DNA of 64,000 bases, taken from contig JALGAS010000002.1 of assembly GCA_023078685.1 (NCBI GenBank), positions 1,302,001 to 1,366,000 of the forward strand, written 5' to 3'. Under the pieces are notes generated by a model that did not search any database, had not been told where the DNA came from, and worked only from the letters and a program-made list of their open reading frames with translations. The position numbers were made by a program, and so were the translations under genes. Of this stretch, positions 33,773 through 46,611 are shown piece by piece. The DNA is from Neopestalotiopsis rosae (lineage: Eukaryota > Ascomycota > Sordariomycetes > Amphisphaeriales > Sporocadaceae). Each line of letters starts with the position of its first letter. The first letter of the stretch is position 1.

Positions 33773-34242
33773 GTTGAGACCTTCGGAGCTTGCAGGACGT
33801 GTGGTGGTGGTTAGACGATCTCCTGATTATTATGATTGATGGTTAGTGGCCAAGAACGTTCATGGCATGTTGGGGGTTTCTATATCTCTCAACATACCGT
33901 GATTTGAGGAGGTCGAACGCAATGACAGATTCAACGGTCTCTTGACTGATGGTGTATCGATAGAGCGAAAAGAGATCACGTTGCTTGCGTTTCAAAGCGA
34001 GGAGAATGCACAATTTATATAGAAGTCGTGCTAGAACGCTAGAGAAACTTTTGCCAAAACCCGGAGAATGGTGTCAAAACCCGGAGACTGGGGGAATCTC
34101 GGGGCCCCCAGTTAACCTTTACAACCTAGATGGTCTATTATGCTGGGTCATGGACGCCGAAACGCAGCCAGTGACTGGACGGGACAAGTATGACCTGATC
34201 GGCAATCATTTGGTATGCAAGTAGGTTATAGCCACCGGCACC
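33773..34242. other. intergenic, with a 20-bp duplication
   Basis: A 0.47-kb spacer with the promoter of the repeat-containing gene. Around 34055-34094 the string CAAAACCCGGAGA occurs twice, 20 bp apart. No other feature is seen. Confidence 0.45.
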
Positions 34243-34917
34243 TTATTGCTTCTTGGTCGCCTTTCTGCTGTCTGATCCGAGTCCCTCACGATTAAGGTGG
34301 CCGACTGCAGCAGCAAAAGGCCACAAGCAGACCACACCGAGCCAGCATAGATAGGTTGCAAACAGCTGCCAGGCTTGCCACAGCAGGCTGGCGCCAAACG
34401 GGGCAATGAACTTTAGCCACTCTTCCATCTGGTAGTGGTCCTCCTGACCCTTGATGAACCAGAGACTCTTGTCATTCGGGCCCACAGATTGTACCTGCAC
34501 CCCATTCGCATCCATCACTGGGCTACCTTTTGAATCCACCGGGCGCTCGACCAGAGTGAGCACTGTAACCAGCTTCACGTGAGCTTGCCAGAGGCTAAAA
34601 GGAATAAACCACAAGGTGAAAGTCTGACGAATCGTGAGATACAGCAGGCTGTTATTCGTGTCCATCACGGCCGAGTCGACCGTCAGGTCAATGTGAGGGC
34701 TCAGAAATCGGTACCACAGAAAAATGTACCTGAGCAGCGAGAGAGAGTTGAGTTCAAAGCCGAGCGCTCTAGTGGAGAATGAGGGTACTCTGCATAGCGG
34801 ATGGATGAAGAAGGCATCCGGAGTAAAGTATTGGTCGAGCGCCCTCTGCTGATCCGCCAAGCTTTCTGTGCACAGCGCCCGAACGATGCCGTGGATTTCG
34901 GCTGTTGGAATATCCAT
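34243..34917 (-). CDS. SigF-like / NTF2-like domain protein
   Basis: A single-exon 224-aa product from a true ATG. The order of motifs matches the fungal SigF-like NTF2-like family: E-I-H-G-I-V-R-A-L near the start, then D-Q-Y-F-T-P-D-A-F-F-I-H-P, C-R-V-P-S-F-S, Y-R-F-L-S-P-H-I-D-L and F-T-L-W-F-I-P-F. A hydrophobic segment near residues 175-205 is followed by a basic tail, so the protein is probably membrane-anchored by its C-terminus. Family members are conserved in Sordariomycetes, but their biochemical role is not established as far as I know. NTF2-like folds generally bind small ligands or proteins. Confidence 0.7.
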   Translation of the reverse strand: MDIPTAEIHGIVRALCTESLADQQRALDQYFTPDAFFIHPLCRVPSFSTRALGFELNSLSLLRYIFLWYRFLSPHIDLTVDSAVMDTNNSLLYLTIRQTFTLWFIPFSLWQAHVKLVTVLTLVERPVDSKGSPVMDANGVQVQSVGPNDKSLWFIKGQEDHYQMEEWLKFIAPFGASLLWQAWQLFATYLCWLGVVCLWPFAAAVGHLNREGLGSDSRKATKKQ

Positions 34918-36833
34918 GGCAAGAAAACGTTTTTGACACTTCGCGATCCTGGTCTGTGTATTGGTTTGTTTCGGTAATTGGCCGAGAATCGTGAGGAAAG
35001 AAGACCAATAGTTTCGTCAATATCGCAGGTCAAGGCAGTTGATTCTGTAGTGTAGGGTACGAATTGGAAATGTAAAAAAGGCGTACTTGTTTTAGAATCT
35101 GTATGGCAGCAACGAGGTTCTTATGCGAGTGAATAACGTATTACTCATTCCGGCAGTATCCGTCGTCGTGTTGCTCTGGCTCTTGCTCGAACTTTGCATA
35201 TGACAGGCCACTTGTGCAGCGGGCAGGGGCGAGCTGGTGATGTCATATTGGACTACTGTAACAAAAGCTGTTGCTGAACAGCTTGGACAGGGGTCGGGGC
35301 TGCTGGGAAAAGCTACCATCAGCTGTTGCGCGCTTATTGGATGTGGTGGTAAAGGTAAGGTTAGGAGACGGGCAAAAAAAAAGGTACTAATCTGACATGT
35401 GAGAAGTGAATGACAGACCCACTCCTATGGGCCCGAGGGTTTAGCAGCAGCTGTCAAGTTCCATGCTACCGGAAAGACAAATTATATGGACAAATTATAT
35501 TCATATATACGAGAGCATGCGCCCATCCATTTTGATTTCTCCGATTACCCCGTCATCTCTTGTTTTTTTCTTCTTCTCCCCATTGCGGAGAGTTGGTCTA
35601 TCCGATGGCTTTTATGACTGCATGGCCAGCAGATTCACCAGCTGTTTTCACGGTTCATAGAGACCTTGGCACGCCCACCTGACCTCTTTCACTTATAAGA
35701 AGGTGCAACCATCGACGCGTCGCGTAAGAAGAAGTAAACACGTCTTCTCTCGTTCCAGATCGTTGGTAGGCTGATGAACCTAAAATCTAGGAAATAAACA
35801 TTATCTTGCCAGAGTTCGACGCGACGCGATGCGATTTCTTGCCCAAAACGAATACTCCTGCATCGGTGTCGGCCGTTCAATCTACGGACACAGAAATGAC
35901 CAAAGTATGCCGAAAATAGGAAGCGACCATCGATACGACCCAGGCAACATTACTACTCCATTATTTTCTTGGAGTCACGCACGGAGGGGCAGTCGCAAAG
36001 ATTGTTGGGCAGACAATATCTACAGATACTTGCATTGATGAGTATCAACCTAGGTCGACGCAAGTGGGTAGTCCCACGTATATTGGCATTGATTAGCGCT
36101 GGCAAATTTATCGTATGAGTATCAACCTAGGTCAATGTAAGTTTGATGGTCCCATATATGTTGGGATTGAATGGCGCTTGCAAACTTATCGCAAGAGTCA
36201 CATCTTCTATTCGTCCAACTCTCCTCCTCCACTCTATAGAACCTTTGCTTGTGAAGAGGTGCCAAGAGTCACCATCACGGGCTAGCTCTCATCCACGGCC
36301 AAAGTTTAGATATAGCCTGAAGCTGTCTACGTTTATAGTATTCCAGAAATGGCATAATATTCATTGGAAGTTCGTTCTTCTGTAAATAACAAAGGTATAT
36401 ATTTCGTGACCAACAAACGCTCTGCCACCAAGTGTATATCTACAAGGTCCAACATGAACATGAAAACTTCCACACAACTATGTGCTGCCTCCATACACGA
36501 CATATATATCTTACTATTCCTATAAGTTCATCACCAGAATATCCCAGCCGGCCATATATGGCTACGACTTGGCACATTGTCCAAATCCTCCTCCCTCTCC
36601 ATACCAAATGTTGGATATCATAAGCTCAGATCGTTTTCCCAATGTCCGTATAGTCCTCCATGAATATTATCCAAAGGCACATCAATCATTACAAATTCCG
36701 CTTCCATTATATGCGGATCCCATTCCACCAATTCAAGCATCCTATGCTCTTGTCAATTCACCCATCACGCCGTGGAAATGGCCGTCCCATCAGCGTCCCG
36801 TAAATCAATGGAAGATGATCTTTGATTCATTTA
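34918..36833. other. intergenic, 1.9 kb
   Basis: Holds the promoter of the SigF-like gene and the 3' flank of the next. A 77-bp direct tandem duplication lies inside it (listed separately). A plus-strand frame at 36482-37078 is the antisense shadow of the next gene plus leader sequence, and is not called. Confidence 0.45.
36038..36192. repeat. 77-bp direct tandem duplication
   Basis: Two adjacent units (36038-36114 and 36115-36192) share ATGAGTATCAACCTAGGTC at their start and CTTATCG or TTTATCG at their end, with scattered differences between. Noncoding. Confidence 0.75.
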
Positions 36834-37727
36834 TCACCGATCCCTGGAGTAACTCCTCCGCCTGCTCACACTCCGGATCGAAGCATCGCCTCCAGCGAAC
36901 CGATATGGGTCAATGTCCCGGTATCCACTGCTGCGACGGCGCTCGCTGCTCCGCCGACTGCTCTGCCGCCGATGGTGATGCCGACTATCGCGTCGGCGCG
37001 GCGGCGAATTCTCCTCAATTACCACCACCTCGTCATCGCTGTCGTCGTGAACGACTCTCGGTGGCGGATGTGCCATAGGAGGCGGGGGTGCAGGCGGTGG
37101 GGGACCCGGCATGGGCATGGGCGGTGCACGACTCCGGCTCCGCTCCTCGACAATGATACGCTCCGTGGTTCCCGGCACGGGGACTACGCGCTCAGTGGTG
37201 GTGCGCCGGACCTCGACGGTCTCGCGCCGTGATGCCGAGCGTCTATGATTACTGCTGCGGTTCTGGCGCCGCCTTGACTTGCGCGTCACCACGGATTCTG
37301 TACCCCCAACCGAGGCTGTCTCGATCACAGCCGGAGGTTGCCCGAGGTTGGCGATGGAGTAGATGAGCCAGAGCAGCAACAGGAAACCGGCCACGGACCC
37401 CAGCACGATGCCCACGACGGTGCCGGGATTGGGGCCCGAGGCCGCGCCGTACGTCTCGGGCACGATATCGGCATTGTCGTCGAGTCTCGGCGTGAGATGG
37501 CGGTAGTATTGACTATTCGCGTCATATTGTTGTGAGGCAGAAGGCGACCGGGCGGCAACGGCAGCCGCGCTACGGGCTACCATGGTGCGCGATGACCATG
37601 TCGAAAGCGGTTCTGTTTGTTGCCTCGTCGTGGCAAAGGGCGATGAGCGCATATGGTGGTCGAAGGAGTCTGCGTTGGGAATTGCATCGCGCGCGAGGCT
37701 GCGCGGAGATGTTATGACGGGCGCCAT
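36834..37727 (-). CDS. hypothetical single-pass membrane protein with Arg/Ser-rich tail
   Basis: A single exon of 297 aa; 37727 is the first true ATG of the open frame. A Ser/Thr/Pro-rich N-terminal region leads to one clear membrane helix (about residues 103-127, G-T-V-V-G-I-V-L-G-S start). The C-terminal tail is very basic, with R-R-R, R-R-T-T-T-E-R and a proline-rich segment (P-M-P-M-P-G-P). After it comes an acidic D-D-S-D-D-E-V-V-V-I-E-E string, then Arg/Ser-rich sequence to the end. The layout is common among uncharacterised sordariomycete membrane proteins. No signal peptide is obvious, so the helix may be a signal anchor. Function unknown. Confidence 0.72.
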   Translation of the reverse strand: MAPVITSPRSLARDAIPNADSFDHHMRSSPFATTRQQTEPLSTWSSRTMVARSAAAVAARSPSASQQYDANSQYYRHLTPRLDDNADIVPETYGAASGPNPGTVVGIVLGSVAGFLLLLWLIYSIANLGQPPAVIETASVGGTESVVTRKSRRRQNRSSNHRRSASRRETVEVRRTTTERVVPVPGTTERIIVEERSRSRAPPMPMPGPPPPAPPPPMAHPPPRVVHDDSDDEVVVIEENSPPRRRDSRHHHRRQSSRRSSERRRSSGYRDIDPYRFAGGDASIRSVSRRRSYSRDR

Positions 37728-39499
37728 TGCAGGCCCCGAGATTATACTTGGTGGAGAGCAGATGCGCCTGCGAGGTGGAAGCTTCGGGCGTGCCAATTAA
37801 TGTGCCGTGGTTGTTGGAAACAACAATGCGGTCGTTCTGTCAATATGGCGTGGTCAAAAGGACAGACGACGCAAAACAAACAACAAAAAAGGATGCCGTC
37901 TCGAGGGCTGTGGTGAGACGAGACGAGCAAATCCCATAGGATGATGCTTGGGTGCGCAGGATTCGGTTGTTCGCGCTTCGCCCGCGCGCGCCGGACGAGT
38001 TTGTTCGAGGGGGGCCGTTTTCTTACGTAGACAGACAGTCCCCAGCGGCAGATGATTCGCAGACGGGAAAAGCAGCAACCAATGGGTAATCGAATGAATG
38101 AGCTGCAGGAAAACCCGGTTCCTGTCCTCGCTAGGTAATCATTCAACCAGGGTTGTAATGCAAGCGAGCGTCTGCCGGGGGAAGAAGGGCGCCGGGATTC
38201 CTCTCCCTCCAATCGAGGGTTAGAGATGGGGGGTAAAATCAACTTTTGCCAGGAAGTAAATAAGGTCGAGCCAGACCAAACCTGGGGTTGGACGATCGGA
38301 TCGACGCGGGTGGGACGAGAAAGATGCCGATTATTGGAGGTAGAGCATGTATATAAAGAATGAATTATAGATTCGGTCTATTGCACATGGGGGCTCAGTA
38401 AAGAGAGAGCGAGAGAAGCAATTCACAACGACATGGCTCAATTTGTTGATTCTCAGGTACAATTTGGGTTCCTCAGCATGAAGTCACCAGATTTGTAGGT
38501 GGTACGTACTGAGAAAATAAAAACGTTGCTGTCACCCCTCCTCAACCATGGACTACCGGTACTACTTTTTTTTTTAGAGGTGGTTGGAGAGAAAAGATAG
38601 GCAGGCACATGGGAGCCCAGAATGGAGACCTGACGGACATTGACAGGAACCCGCTTCCTGCTTGTCGAGCTTGTATGTGTGTCTTACTTGCTTCGGGAAG
38701 ATCCCGCTTGGCGCCAAACCCGAATCGAGTGTCCGTACGGTAGCGCCCAACAAGTCAGCCCGTTTTGCCTCTCGTGCAGCTGATTGACGTTGTCATTCTT
38801 TGATCTGAAAGCTTGTCATGTACTTTAAAGTTGTTGCATGGCGAAAGTGGGAAGAGAACACGGCATTTCTTATCCAGAAAGCACCGACGTCAAATGTCCA
38901 CGAACTCTTTGATGCGTACCTATGCTGTTCAATTGGGCTGCTCGGTATTTACCAATTGATTATCTAGTGTAGCGGATCGCTAGATCTGATCAAGCTTCTC
39001 AGTCCAGTCTATGATCTGAGTACCCGCCCAGCGTCGATTCTGGTCTTGTTTCTGGCGCCGCCATGGCAACGGCAGATAGTGCGGTTAAACACCAACAGAG
39101 AGCAATACATCTCTGTACTCATGACTGTTTCATTATCATCCCGCCAACAGAACCAAATCAACCACATGCTATTCCAGCATTTAATTGTAGCACAAGTTTC
39201 TCATTCAAACGAATAATTGTAGTAATTGCCAAAAATGGGTATCATGTTGTATAACAGTCATGGCTATATATAAAGACCCCAATCTTCCAATTGTCCATTT
39301 GACATTGCTGCTGCTACTTCGGCCTCACAGCAGTCAGTCAATCATATTTCTTTTGTCTTACTGGACTCTTAATTTCCCAAGATGTCAGTGGCTTTCCTGT
39401 CAGCCAACTGTGTGATTTGTGTTTGTGCATGTCTGATGTTGAGTCGAGTCTCAACTATTTTTGTCTTTCTCCACATCCCCCAAACTGCCATTGTTGAAC
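37728..39499. other. intergenic, 1.8 kb
   Basis: Upstream region of the membrane-protein gene and 3' flank of the transcription-factor gene. A minus-strand frame at 37742-38242 overlaps the start of the membrane-protein gene and lacks support. A T run lies near 38570. Nothing else is seen. Confidence 0.45.
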
Positions 39500-42400
39500 C
39501 TATGGCATACCTGCCCCGCCGCCGCCATTCTGCTGCCCGCCAAACCAAAACCCATCTAGTAAATCGACTTGTTGCCCGTCATTGAAATCATGATGCATGC
39601 CCTCGAATCCAAATCCAAGTCCGCTAAGGTCCAACTGTCCTTCGCCAGTCATTTCGCTATCCATTCCTGGATTATTTTGCAGTCCTTGAAGAAACTCCAT
39701 CTCCTGTAGTCCCGAGTAGCTGAGCTGACCCGGTGTATTCGTGTTCATGGCTGTTGGTGACCGCATGTAATTGACATTCGATCCGGCAGCGTTGCCTGAT
39801 GCTGGTGTCAGGCTGTTGACCGAGATGGGAGATTGCCCTGCCTGTTGTTGTGCAGCACTCGGCGAGGGGAGCAACGAGGGATCAATGGCCGAAGTGTCGG
39901 GCTCTTCTTGAAGACCACCCACGTTTGGTCTTGCTCCCGGCATACCGCGAATCATGGAATATCCATCCCTCTCCGTCTTAATGTTTGGCATGGAAAGCGC
40001 AAAAGGACCAGTCTGAATTGGTGGCACATGGCCTGCCGAGCGACGATTCATTGCAAAGGCATCGCCGCCGCCCATGTCGTACGTCGAGTGCGGCGCTCGT
40101 GGTCCGGTTTGATCCATGGACAATCTCTGTTGATGCCGCGGTCGGTTGGCCGAGGCATCGCGTGCCGACAGGTAGTCATGATTACTTCTTCCAGAATTGG
40201 CTCTTACTGGCGCCTGTCCAAAACCGCCAGTCTGCTTTGACATCTTGACTGTCGCCTTGGCCGTGCGCTCAAACGCATCTCGGCAAGCTTCCGCTGGCGG
40301 ACATTTCTCAATGAGATCAGTAAATACCGACGTAGCCGCCAAAATCGTAAAATCTACTTCATCCATGCTCTGTACTGCTGTTAGCCAAGGGAATTTCCCA
40401 GATACACTTCCTCAACAGGTTACTTACCAAGCGACTTCGTACCAAAGGTGAATGCCAAATGGCATATAGGTACGAAATTCCAGCCATGAACAGGTGGTGT
40501 GTAGCCAGGTAGGTGAAATTAACCAGGCCCACAACATGCAATTGCCTGTAGATGCGAATAATCTTCTGTCCAGCTTCAGCAACTTTCATATACACCCGCT
40601 CCTCGTCACCCGTCGTTTCAGGAGGATACAGAGACGGGCTATTCACTTCCTTTGAAGTGTTATATTCAGTCTCGAACATTTCGGGCACCTCCAGGCTCTG
40701 CCGGTAGAGGAGTATAACTGCCTGCCAATAGTTGAGATCATAAAATTCAGTCGAAAACTCAACACCGGATTCATCCTGAGTCGGTGCCGAGTTCTTCCAC
40801 TCATACAACCGCCTGTCAATGTCCATCCGCCAAGATCTGAAGGAATCGAATCTGCTCAAGAACGGAGACGGCAGCTGTGTGTGTATATATGCATTGTGTC
40901 GGTTTTGTCCGCCTGCTCTTGCCATTTGCGTTTGCTGAAACTGCAGGACTTGCAATATTTCAGACTGAAGAAGACGCAACCGGAAGTAATGGTAGGCTAC
41001 GACCTTGTATGTCGGCTCATTTGGCGGATTTTGCCGAGTGAAACCAGACGGGGTTATATACCGATCCTCCAAAAGGGTAGGGAATTCGGTCGTGACTACT
41101 TGATCCGAAACGCCAACCGGTCTGCCGACACAAGTACTGACCAGTCGGTCCAAAGAATATGTACCCCACCAGAGCCGTCTGCGCAAGTCGCGCACGTACT
41201 CGCGTCTGCCTCTCTGCCGAATATGTGCGTCTTGTAGTTGAGGATCCACCGTTGGGTCGGCATCGGGGAGACTGGGGAGCTCTTTTCCGTCTTCAAGATA
41301 CAATCCCAGATCAACGGCGAGTCGGACTGCCACGCCAACAATGTACCTATTTCCAGAAGTTCAGTTATCAAGCACGATGTCAAGATTGAAAAGGTCGACT
41401 TACCATAATCCAGGCGGTACAGGACGGAGCAATGCAAAATTGGCCAAGAGAAGCACGGCTTGCAACTCTTCAAGCCCGCCGCCGCTATTACTAAGGCAAG
41501 CCTCCAAGTGCACGATGGCGCTGGCATGGTATTCCTCAGGTTGTGAATCCTTTGACGTGCGCGGCCCTTCCGAGTTCTTTGAAGAGGCGGTTTGGAAGAT
41601 GCCCTTTCCAATGGCAAACACCATGTTCAGTATGTACAGCTCTCTAGGTCCACGTATTCTGCCCTCGGTCGCGTATGCCAGCTCAAACATTTGCATAAAC
41701 TCCACGCGATGGAGGATCGGTATTTGGGGGTTCGCATGCTCGAAATAGATATTGACCAGATGCAATGCCCGTTCCTTGTCGGGAAACTCTGCTGGGTTAA
41801 TGGTGGGTTTGGTGTGCAGTCCAAAGAAGGAATCGCGCATCGACGTCCCCGAAGCGGCGGCACTGTTGCTGGTCGCCGACTTGGTGTATGGCTTCACGCC
41901 GCCCCTTTCGGAGTGCGACTTGTGGTCGCTGACAGTCGACTGGACGGCGGCATAGACGACGCGGGCAAAGGAAATTCCATTTGTGGAGCCGAGGGACCTG
42001 CCTCCGGAGCCCGCGCCCGGCCTGGAGCCCTTGATCGCCGACCTGGCCTGCTCGTCTCCATTGTGATGCGACCTCGAGGGCCCGGGTCGGTTCGCAACGC
42101 TCGGCGAGTGGTGAGCGCTGTCCTTGGGCGTGTTGTCCGGGGCGCCTTCTGCGCCAGCCCGTGAACAGTATTCGAGGTTCTCGGCGGGCGGGAATTGGAT
42201 GTTGTTGGCCTTGAGCAGAGCCTCGAGCTGCCCTACCCTGGTCTCGAGATAGTAGACATAGCTTCTGGGAATCTCCTTCTTGGTGATTGGATCGTATCCC
42301 ACGCATGCGACCTTTGCCTTTTCACAACTGACGCAACTCGGCAGGTTCTGATCGCACCGGTTTTTCCGCAGCCGACAGCGATTGCAGGCGCTCACGTTGC

Positions 42401-42596
42401 GAAAATTGCTGCTCTGGCCGACCTTGGACGAGCCCTGGGCTCCGGAGCCGTCGATTGGCGTCTCGACGGTGTTGGGCGAGGTTGCGCCGGCGGCTGAAGG
42501 GCCCGAGTTCGGCGAGTCACGCTCGGGAGACGACTGTCGGGCGCGCTTGGGGGGATGCGGGTGCGGAAGCGGCGTGGGCGGAGAGTGCGCCGACAT
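39500..42596 (-). CDS. Zn2Cys6 fungal-specific transcription factor
   Basis: Three exons (42596-41404, 41346-40428 and 40369-39500) with introns of 57 and 58 bp (GTAAGT donors) give 993 aa. The start is the first true ATG of the frame. A Pro/Ser-rich N-terminus precedes the binuclear zinc cluster at residues 71-98 (C-x2-C-x6-C-x6-C-x2-C-x6-C). A linker with I-P-R-S-Y-V-Y-Y and a short coiled coil (Y-L-E-T-R-V-G-Q-L-E-A-L-L) should mediate dimerisation. The central fungal_trans homology domain includes L-R-R-R-L-W-W-G-T-Y-S-L-D-R. The C-terminal 250 residues are Gln/Asn/Gly/Met-rich and likely activating. Such factors are nuclear and bind CGG-type sites. I cannot assign a target pathway or ortholog name. 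Confidence 0.92.
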
Positions 42597-44913
42597 GGTG
42601 TCTCTGGCGCAGAGTATCACTCACACTCCCCTCTCCCCGTTCTCGATATGGCGACAATGCTGTTCGCGTGTTGAGTTATAGGCCTATTGCGTGTGGCTGC
42701 GCGTCGCGCCTGAGACGGGAAATTGTAGCTTTTGGGGGGCTCTCTTTGATAGACGGGATGAATTGCGCAAGCTGCTTGCCCGAGATACAATAGGTGGTGT
42801 ATGTCTAAGATCTAGGTTATGATTCCGGGCGGTTCGTCTGCTGCTCCATTCCCAATCAATCACGCAGCGTCAACCCGTGGGAAAGGTAAGTTGCTGTGTT
42901 GTGTATGCGGCTCCAGAGGGAATGATGATTGAAGGTCTCGGATTATTCGCTGGCGTGCTCAGATAGATTGCTGTTGGCCTGGCGTTATTGCGGGGAAAAG
43001 AGAAGAAGACAAGGTCCCAAGGTGAAGCGCAAGCGAGCGAGGCTCTGGCTGGCGTAGGATACCTTTGGTAGCACCTCAGGTAGCGAGTGGTGGTAGGTAC
43101 AGAAGTACTTGCTTGCGTAATGTAGTATGTAGTAGGTTAATGTAGTGCGGCAGCTCTTGTGTTTAGTCAAGTGCGAATTGTCAATGCTATTCAATGATGA
43201 ACCCGACAAATCTTAAAAAAGAAAAAAGAAAATTGGGTAAAAGAGTTCGGTAGTGAAGATTCTAAAAACCATTCACTACAGTTCAATGCTTGTGAGCTGC
43301 TTGTCCTAGTGAGCCAGGACCAGAGCTAATTCGAGGATTTGGCTCCCCCCGAGTTATGGCCGGGTCGGTCGGTGTGAGATAGAGGGAGAGATTGGCGATA
43401 GTAGTGGTAGTAGTGATGTTTCTCTACTATTTCATGTTGGTTAATAACTTTTTTTTTGGTATCTCTTGTCCCTTCTCGGACTTCTTGGTAAGCCGCGGCC
43501 ACGATAAGCATGACCCAGTGAAAAAAGCAAATCAAATAATTTTTTGAGCCATTGGCTGTCGTATTGATAAGAGCTCAAAGCTGACGAATCATGGGCCATC
43601 AACTCCACGGGTTCTCGACTGAACAGGCATAGTGCTAAAGAATGAAAGGAATGGCGGGGGCGACTCCGAGAAAGCTGCCTTTTTTCTCTTACCTCACATT
43701 GCACTCCTCCCGAGCTCAGCCCTCTAACGATTACAGCACTGCTGTGTCTTCAGGCTGTCATCTGCTGTCAGGCATGTCAAGTAAGCAGTGTCTTTCGGTG
43801 TCTCAGACAAATTCTTGATCCCCGATACCGAGGGAAAGGAACTGGCGCCCCCCAAAATGTGACCCCAAACTCTTGGGTTAACCCCACGCTCGATGCGATG
43901 CGATACCTTGGCGATCGCCCAGCTCGATCAAAAGTATGGAGTTGATAATACAAATGATTGTTCGCTTGAGTCCAAGTCCACTTTCTGCGACTGGTCCATT
44001 GGTGTCCATTGTTTGACCTTACATGTAAAACGCCGTCTCATTCACATACTCAACTGAGGTGAATGGTTGTGGGGTTATATCCACAAGTGTATGCAAGTAC
44101 TTAATGATTGATCTAGTCACCGAATCAAGCACAACAAGACATGCCACAAGCGAGATAAAAACAATAGTACGTGTCATGAAGATAACCACCTGGGAATCGT
44201 ATTCTGATATCAAAAAAGCTATGTGTAATAATCCATCTCAAGCACGGTCAAAAAGGCGCCGAGCTGAGTCCTGATGAAAAAGAAGAAGAAATCCGCGCGA
44301 CGCAAGCACCTTCTGCAAGCCAGTCGACAAAACGGATATGAAGTTGTTAAAAAGATGTAGCGCCGATCCAATGCAATGAAATCCACCAATCCCAAATGTT
44401 GAAGAGCATGTTGGAATAGCTTCGCTCTCCCGTCCTCTGGTGTTATGCCCCGTCGCAATGATGTTTGTGTTCCTCCCGTGGTATCTCGAAAAGCTCGGTG
44501 AGAGTCGCCCCTCCGTTCCTGGACCCGAGCTGCCAAATTCCCCAAAAAAACAATAATAAAAAAATATCCCGAAAATATCCAACGCCCTAGAGATTCGTTC
44601 CCTCTCTTTTTGTCTGATCCTGTTATCCGTACAATAAACTCCGGTTCTTAGCCAAGAAACACTCTTGGTCTCGACTCTCTTTCTGTCTCTCTGCCTGGTC
44701 CCGGTATGCCGCGCGTGTCTGATGTCTAAATACGAATGTCGCTCGCCTTGCTGCCCGCTTGATGAAAAAATTAAAATGAAAAATTCAATGGGGGAAAAAA
44801 ACAAATCCCAAAATCAGAATACATGTGAGTCGGTGTTTCCTTTTGGATTGACACCCTCATCCACACTACATGCCGTGTAGTGGTTGTCGTTAAAGTGTTG
44901 ATATTGCTTTTGC
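42597..44913. other. intergenic, 2.3 kb, promoter side of the transcription factor
   Basis: Holds the upstream region of the Zn2Cys6 gene and the 3' flank of the MFS gene. Pyrimidine tracts flank the start side (42610-42650). A frame at 44238-44804 (-) has low-complexity character and is not called. Confidence 0.45.
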
Positions 44914-46611
44914 TTAAGAAGCCTGAGCTTCCAGGTCATCAGCACTCTTCTCGCACATGGCTGGCTGCTCTGGAATGCACATGGCCACGACACCGCCAGC
45001 AATGGCGACCAGAGCACTGAACCACCAGGCAAGGCCAGAGTAGCCGGTTCGCAGACCGACCGAGTAGAGCATGCCGGAAACGATGGGTCCGAAGGCGCGG
45101 GAGAGACTGGCCGTCGATGCTGCCACACCGTTGATGCTTCCCATCACAAGCTTGCTCGGGGCGTAGTTGACTGTGAGGATGGCGTTGCTGGGGAACGACA
45201 TGCTCGAAAATGTACACTTCCACACCAGCAGAACATAGATGCCAGCCGTCTGGAGTGATTCCGGAAGAAGGACGACGTAGGGAGTCAGGAAGTACAACAT
45301 GCAGTACGAGATGGCCAGGAAGCGGAAAAGGCGAAGGGGTCCAAATCGCTGGATGGCCCAGGGAACCACAAGCATGTTGACAAGGAGTGAGTAGATACCT
45401 TGAGCGCTGAGGATGATGCCGATTTCTTGCTGCGGCATGTTGAGGCCGTCGGAGAACTTGAAAGGCAGATTCACGGTGGAGTTCTCAGAGTGCGGCGTGC
45501 TCAAAAACACGGGGAACAAGGAGTCGTATGTCATGGTGTGGCTGTCAAGTTGGTCAGCAATCGCGCTCAAGGTCGCGTTCAATCATCAGGTAGCTCACAA
45601 TGCGAGGATGCCGAAAGCAATAACGTTCAGTACAACAGGCCGGGTGAAAATCTTCGAGTTGGGGTGGTAGCCTGTAGCGAGATCCAGCGGCTCTCGTGGC
45701 TCTTCCACCACATCCGCAGAGACAAGTCGCGGTGAGTTCTCGGGCGAGTTTTCCGAGGTTCTGTAACCAGGCAGTTGCTCGCTCAGAAGAGGCTGGGTCT
45801 CGGAAGACCATTCGTCGTACTTGCTCTGGCTTGTGGCGGCCTCGGTCTCGTTTTGCGCAGTCGACCACGACAGCTTTGACAGCAGCCACTTGCCAAACTC
45901 GACTCCACGGTCTCTTTGCTGTTTCTTTCCAGAGTGAGTTTCCTCGAGGAAGAGGATTCCATTGACTACACCGATGATGCAGATCGTGGCACTGAAGAGG
46001 TTGGGCAAAAGGTAGGGAAACTTGTCCCAGATCGATCCCTCGCTGAAAACACCCGGGTAAAGCTCACACGGCTTTGCCAGAGCACCTCCAATCATGGGTC
46101 CGATGATCGATCCCAAACACCACACGACCGGCATGATGGTGTAAGCACGTGGTTGGTGAGCCTTGTCCGTGACAAGCTCTGCGATGGTCGACTGAAGCAC
46201 GCCCATGTTTCCGTTGAGCAAGCCACCTACTGCTCTCGCTGCGAGAGCAACGTACAAGTTAGGTGAGAATCCAAAAATGACGACGCTGATGGCGGTGCCC
46301 ATGAGTCCAGTGAGCAGGACCGGCTTCCGACCAATCTTGTCGCTGAGTCGGCCCCAGAGGAGACCGGTGGAAAACTCGGCAAACGTGAAGGCGGCAGTCA
46401 CCATGCCGGCGTAGAGAGAGATCTTGCTGTCGTCGTCGGTCATGTGGAAATCCTTGATCATAAAGTAAATGTATGGAAAGATGCCCATGAAAGCAATGGG
46501 CTCGCAGATTCGACATATCGCCAGTACCAACATTTGCCTGGTTGGGAAAGGCGTTTTCGTTTGTGTCGGATCCATCTCTGCAACGCTTGTTCTTCTGAAT
46601 TGGCTTCTCAT
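44914..46611 (-). CDS. major facilitator superfamily transporter (ZIFL/multidrug-like)
   Basis: Two exons (46611-45599 and 45541-44914) across a 57-bp GTGAGC...ACAG phase-2 intron give 546 aa. About 12 membrane helices are visible. Motif A after helix 2 reads G-R-L-S-D-K-I-G-R-K-P. The first helix carries R-I-C-E-P-I-A-F-M-G-I-F-P-Y, typical of fungal MFS proteins related to YCR023C and plant ZIFL transporters. A long, acidic and Ser-rich cytosolic loop (about residues 232-312) separates the two halves. The protein is likely a proton-coupled exporter in the plasma or vacuolar membrane; the substrate cannot be read from sequence. The start is the first true ATG of the frame. Confidence 0.9.

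Noticed and set aside
41592..42164. Open frame antisense to the Zn2Cys6 gene
   Set aside because: It is a shadow of the GC-rich coding exon on the other strand.
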